64,000 nt of DNA from the NCBI GenBank assembly GCA_965661345.1, contig CBFIDK010000005.1:1-64000 (forward strand). The letters run 5' to 3'. Both the position numbers and the translations under genes were made by a program. How positions within the stretch are numbered: position 1 is the first letter of the stretch; each line of letters starts with the position of its first letter. The notes below the pieces were generated by a model, which made no database searches, was not told the origin of the DNA, and saw nothing but the letters and a program-made list of their open reading frames with translations. The DNA comes from GCA-2862585 sp965661345 (GTDB lineage: Bacteria > Bacteroidota > Bacteroidia > Flavobacteriales > UBA7312). Shown piece after piece: positions 62,220-64,000 of the stretch.

Positions 62220-63086
62220 TTAAAATAGGATATAATTCTCGGGATCAACGGCTTTGTTATTGTGCCACAATTCAAAATGAAGATGAGGACCGCTTGACCA
62301 TTTTCCAGAGTTTCCAATGATCGCAATAGACTCTCCAACCGACACCGACTCACCTTGCTGTTTCAATAAAGCCGAGTTGTGTTTGTATACAGAGATAAAA
62401 TTATTGGCATGCTGAATAGCGATAACGTTTCCTGTTTCTGAAGTCCAAGACGAAAAAACAACTATCCCGCTTAAGGTGCTTTTTATCAATTCATTTTCTT
62501 TAGAAACAACATCAACGCCATAATGTTCCTCATCGGCGTTAAACGACTGGGTAACCAAGCCGCTAACGGGTTTGAAAAACAACAACTTCTCCACGGTTGA
62601 ACTTGAAGAATTATCACTACCAAAGAAATTGAAACGCTCTTCAGACTCTATCCGTTCTCTTAGCATGGAGTCTTCATAAATCCTTTCTACCGCCCCATCG
62701 TTTTGGATGCTAATACTTTCAGGCACATAAAAATCCGAGGTGTCAACTGGCGTTCCTTCTATAATGTTTTTAATATTCTGTAAGTACCGCTCTCTACTGT
62801 CTAATTCTGTTTTTAGGGAGTCCGAAAGAACGTTTAAAGAAACCATTTGACGCCTAATGTTTGTACTGGTGTATCCAGGAATGTATTCTCGTAGTGGACT
62901 AAAAGCTATAATTGTTGCCGTACCGCCCACCAACAGCGTTAAGGACACACAGACAAACAAAAAAACGTTAAGCCTAGACATATTAAAGGCTAGACGCTCT
63001 TCAAAAGTTTCGCTGTTTAATACAACAAGACGGTATTTGAAGCGCCATTTATTCCAAAAGGATTCTTTTTTCTTTTTGTTTGACAT
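62220..63086 (-). CDS. M23-family peptidoglycan endopeptidase, membrane-anchored
   Basis: 288 aa. N-terminal cytoplasmic stretch, one transmembrane helix (VFLFVCVSLTLLVGGTATII, residues 46-65), a coiled-coil region, and a C-terminal LytM domain. Zinc ligands HYGVD and HLHFE are intact (SGPHLHFELW), so it should be catalytic. It likely cuts peptide cross-links during growth. Divergent from the sprE/porW-like gene. Confidence 0.93.
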   Translation of the reverse strand: MSNKKKKESFWNKWRFKYRLVVLNSETFEERLAFNMSRLNVFLFVCVSLTLLVGGTATIIAFSPLREYIPGYTSTNIRRQMVSLNVLSDSLKTELDSRERYLQNIKNIIEGTPVDTSDFYVPESISIQNDGAVERIYEDSMLRERIESEERFNFFGSDNSSSSTVEKLLFFKPVSGLVTQSFNADEEHYGVDVVSKENELIKSTLSGIVVFSSWTSETGNVIAIQHANNFISVYKHNSALLKQQGESVSVGESIAIIGNSGKWSSGPHLHFELWHNNKAVDPENYILF

Positions 63087-63152
63087 TTTCGCTGCAAATA
63101 TCCTAAAATTTTATCTTACAACACTTAAATACTATAATTCAGAAAATTAAAA

Positions 63153-63160
63153 TAATTTTG
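63153..63160 (+). promoter_or_regulatory. -7 promoter box for the sprE/porW-like gene
   Basis: TAATTTTG matches TAnnTTTG, 22 bases before the ATG at 63183. Confidence 0.5.
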
Positions 63161-63182
63161 CTGATTGAAAGTTATCTCAATA

Positions 63183-64000
63183 ATGCATAGCAAACGCCAT
63201 TATTTTTTTCGTTTTAATCTATTAGTGTTTTTACTAGTGCTAATGGGGTCGTGTAAAACCACGAAAAACACCTTTCTTAACAGGAATTTTCACAACACAA
63301 CAACGCGATATAACTGGTATTTTAACGCCAACGAAAGCTACAAATCTGGCGTTAAAAAGCTCCAAGACCAAAATAAAGACGACTATAATCAGCTTTTAAG
63401 GATATACCCAAGCGGCACAAAAAGCAACGCGCAATCGATAGCTCCACAAATGGATAAATCCCTGAAAAAATGCGCCAAAGCCATTAACAAGCACTCCATG
63501 TTAATTAAAGGTAAGGAGTATAACCGCTGGATTGATAATTCGTATTTACTGATAGGGAAGTCCTATTTTTATAAGCAAGAGTACATAAAAGCCATTGAAG
63601 CTTTTCGTTTAGTTACCCGTCAATTTGTTGGAGACATTACCTCTTACGAAGCGTTTATCTGGCTCATTAACACATACGTTGAGGTAAAGGACTACGGTTC
63701 TGCAGATTTGGTAATAGAAAACGTTTTAATGGACGAAACATTTCCACAAGACCTTAGTCAAGAGCTTTCACTAGCCCTTGCAAATTACCACATTGCTATT
63801 CAGGACTATGATCTCGCCATTGAAGAGTTAAACACCGCCGTGTCATTAACTAAAAAGAAAAGAGACAAATCCAGGTACCTTTATGTTTTAGCACAGCTCT
63901 ATTCTTCGCAAGACAACTTTGCCCTAGCCACAGAATACTTCACTAAGGTTATTCGCACAAGCCCAGATTATGAAATGGTCTTTAATGCAAAGATAAATAG
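63183..64000 (+). CDS. porW: SprE/PorW-like TPR lipoprotein of the type IX secretion system (partial)
   Basis: First 272 codons; the gene continues past the right edge. Lipoprotein signal (LVFLLVLMGSCKTTKN, lipobox C24), then FLNRNFHNTTTRYNWYFNANESYKSG, the characteristic opening of SprE/PorW, followed by TPR-like helices (KEYIKAIEAFRLVTRQF, DYDLAIEELNTAV, DNFALATEYFTKVI). SprE/PorW is an outer-membrane-associated lipoprotein needed for T9SS secretion and, in gliders, motility. This agrees with the several T9SS cargo genes in the window. Symbol assigned by resemblance of the N-terminus and domain order. Confidence 0.85.
   Translation, partial: MHSKRHYFFRFNLLVFLLVLMGSCKTTKNTFLNRNFHNTTTRYNWYFNANESYKSGVKKLQDQNKDDYNQLLRIYPSGTKSNAQSIAPQMDKSLKKCAKAINKHSMLIKGKEYNRWIDNSYLLIGKSYFYKQEYIKAIEAFRLVTRQFVGDITSYEAFIWLINTYVEVKDYGSADLVIENVLMDETFPQDLSQELSLALANYHIAIQDYDLAIEELNTAVSLTKKKRDKSRYLYVLAQLYSSQDNFALATEYFTKVIRTSPDYEMVFNAKIN

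Overview
The window looks like the chromosome of a low-GC member of the Bacteroidota, most likely a marine Flavobacteriales-type bacterium. Evidence: many gene starts are preceded by the Bacteroidota -7 promoter box TAnnTTTG, with almost no Shine-Dalgarno sequences. Several proteins end in type IX secretion (T9SS) sorting domains, and the right edge enters a SprE/PorW-like T9SS lipoprotein gene. The gene orders rnc-fabF-acpP facing purN, and dxr-rseP, are typical of the phylum.

Layout. 1-16.8 kb: a peptide-ABC ATPase (cut by the left edge), an exonuclease, lipB, a phosphoglucose/phosphomannose isomerase, lysS-gpsA, uvrC, a lamin-tail surface protein, asd with an overlapping sulfotransferase, and the ridA-ileS-dksA-like-lspA run. 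16.9-17.9 kb: tRNA-Ala(GGC) and a pair of overlapping DoxX-like genes. 17.9-26.05 kb: an accessory region made of integron-type gene cassettes. 26.1-35.9 kb: a frameshifted DUF4153 gene, a TPR lipoprotein, a phosphoethanolamine-transferase/GDPD fusion, a YqhA-like protein, a photolyase and an OmpA protein with five thrombospondin type-3 repeats. 35.9-49.3 kb: M42 peptidase, pyk, rnc, fabF, acpP facing purN-marC-rnhA, an M1 aminopeptidase, BCCP, a PfkB kinase, tRNA-Asn and rnr. 49.3-64 kb: a very AT-rich 441-bp spacer, rpiB, an M28 peptidase, two T9SS cargo proteins (one lysyl-oxidase-like), a cytochrome c/DUF5777 cluster, ALDH7, rseP-dxr, GH3, an M23 peptidase and the start of sprE/porW.

The most interesting part is 18.28-26.04 kb. 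Six gene units, all on the + strand, are separated by imperfect palindromes of 68-153 bp with integron attC architecture (R''/L''/L'/R'). The first bases of each unit are complementary to bases near its own 3' end, as expected for cassettes inserted from circles. No complete integrase is visible. A C-terminal tyrosine-recombinase fragment sits at the left boundary in the same orientation as the cassettes. An 85%-identical repeat of about 76 bp, carrying a TTTG-N20-TAnnTTTG promoter, lies at both ends. Cargo: a 1080-aa SF2 helicase with a possible nuclease-like C-terminus, a 252-aa unknown, a Tat-type metallophosphoesterase, a 58-aa orphan, a T9SS-secreted protein, and a zinc-ribbon/HEPN protein with an RxxxxH motif. 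The helicase and HEPN cassettes make anti-phage or conflict functions plausible, but that is inference.

The rest is largely housekeeping. Broken genes are the DUF4153 frameshift, the recombinase fragment and perhaps a split small membrane gene at 2.2-2.6 kb.
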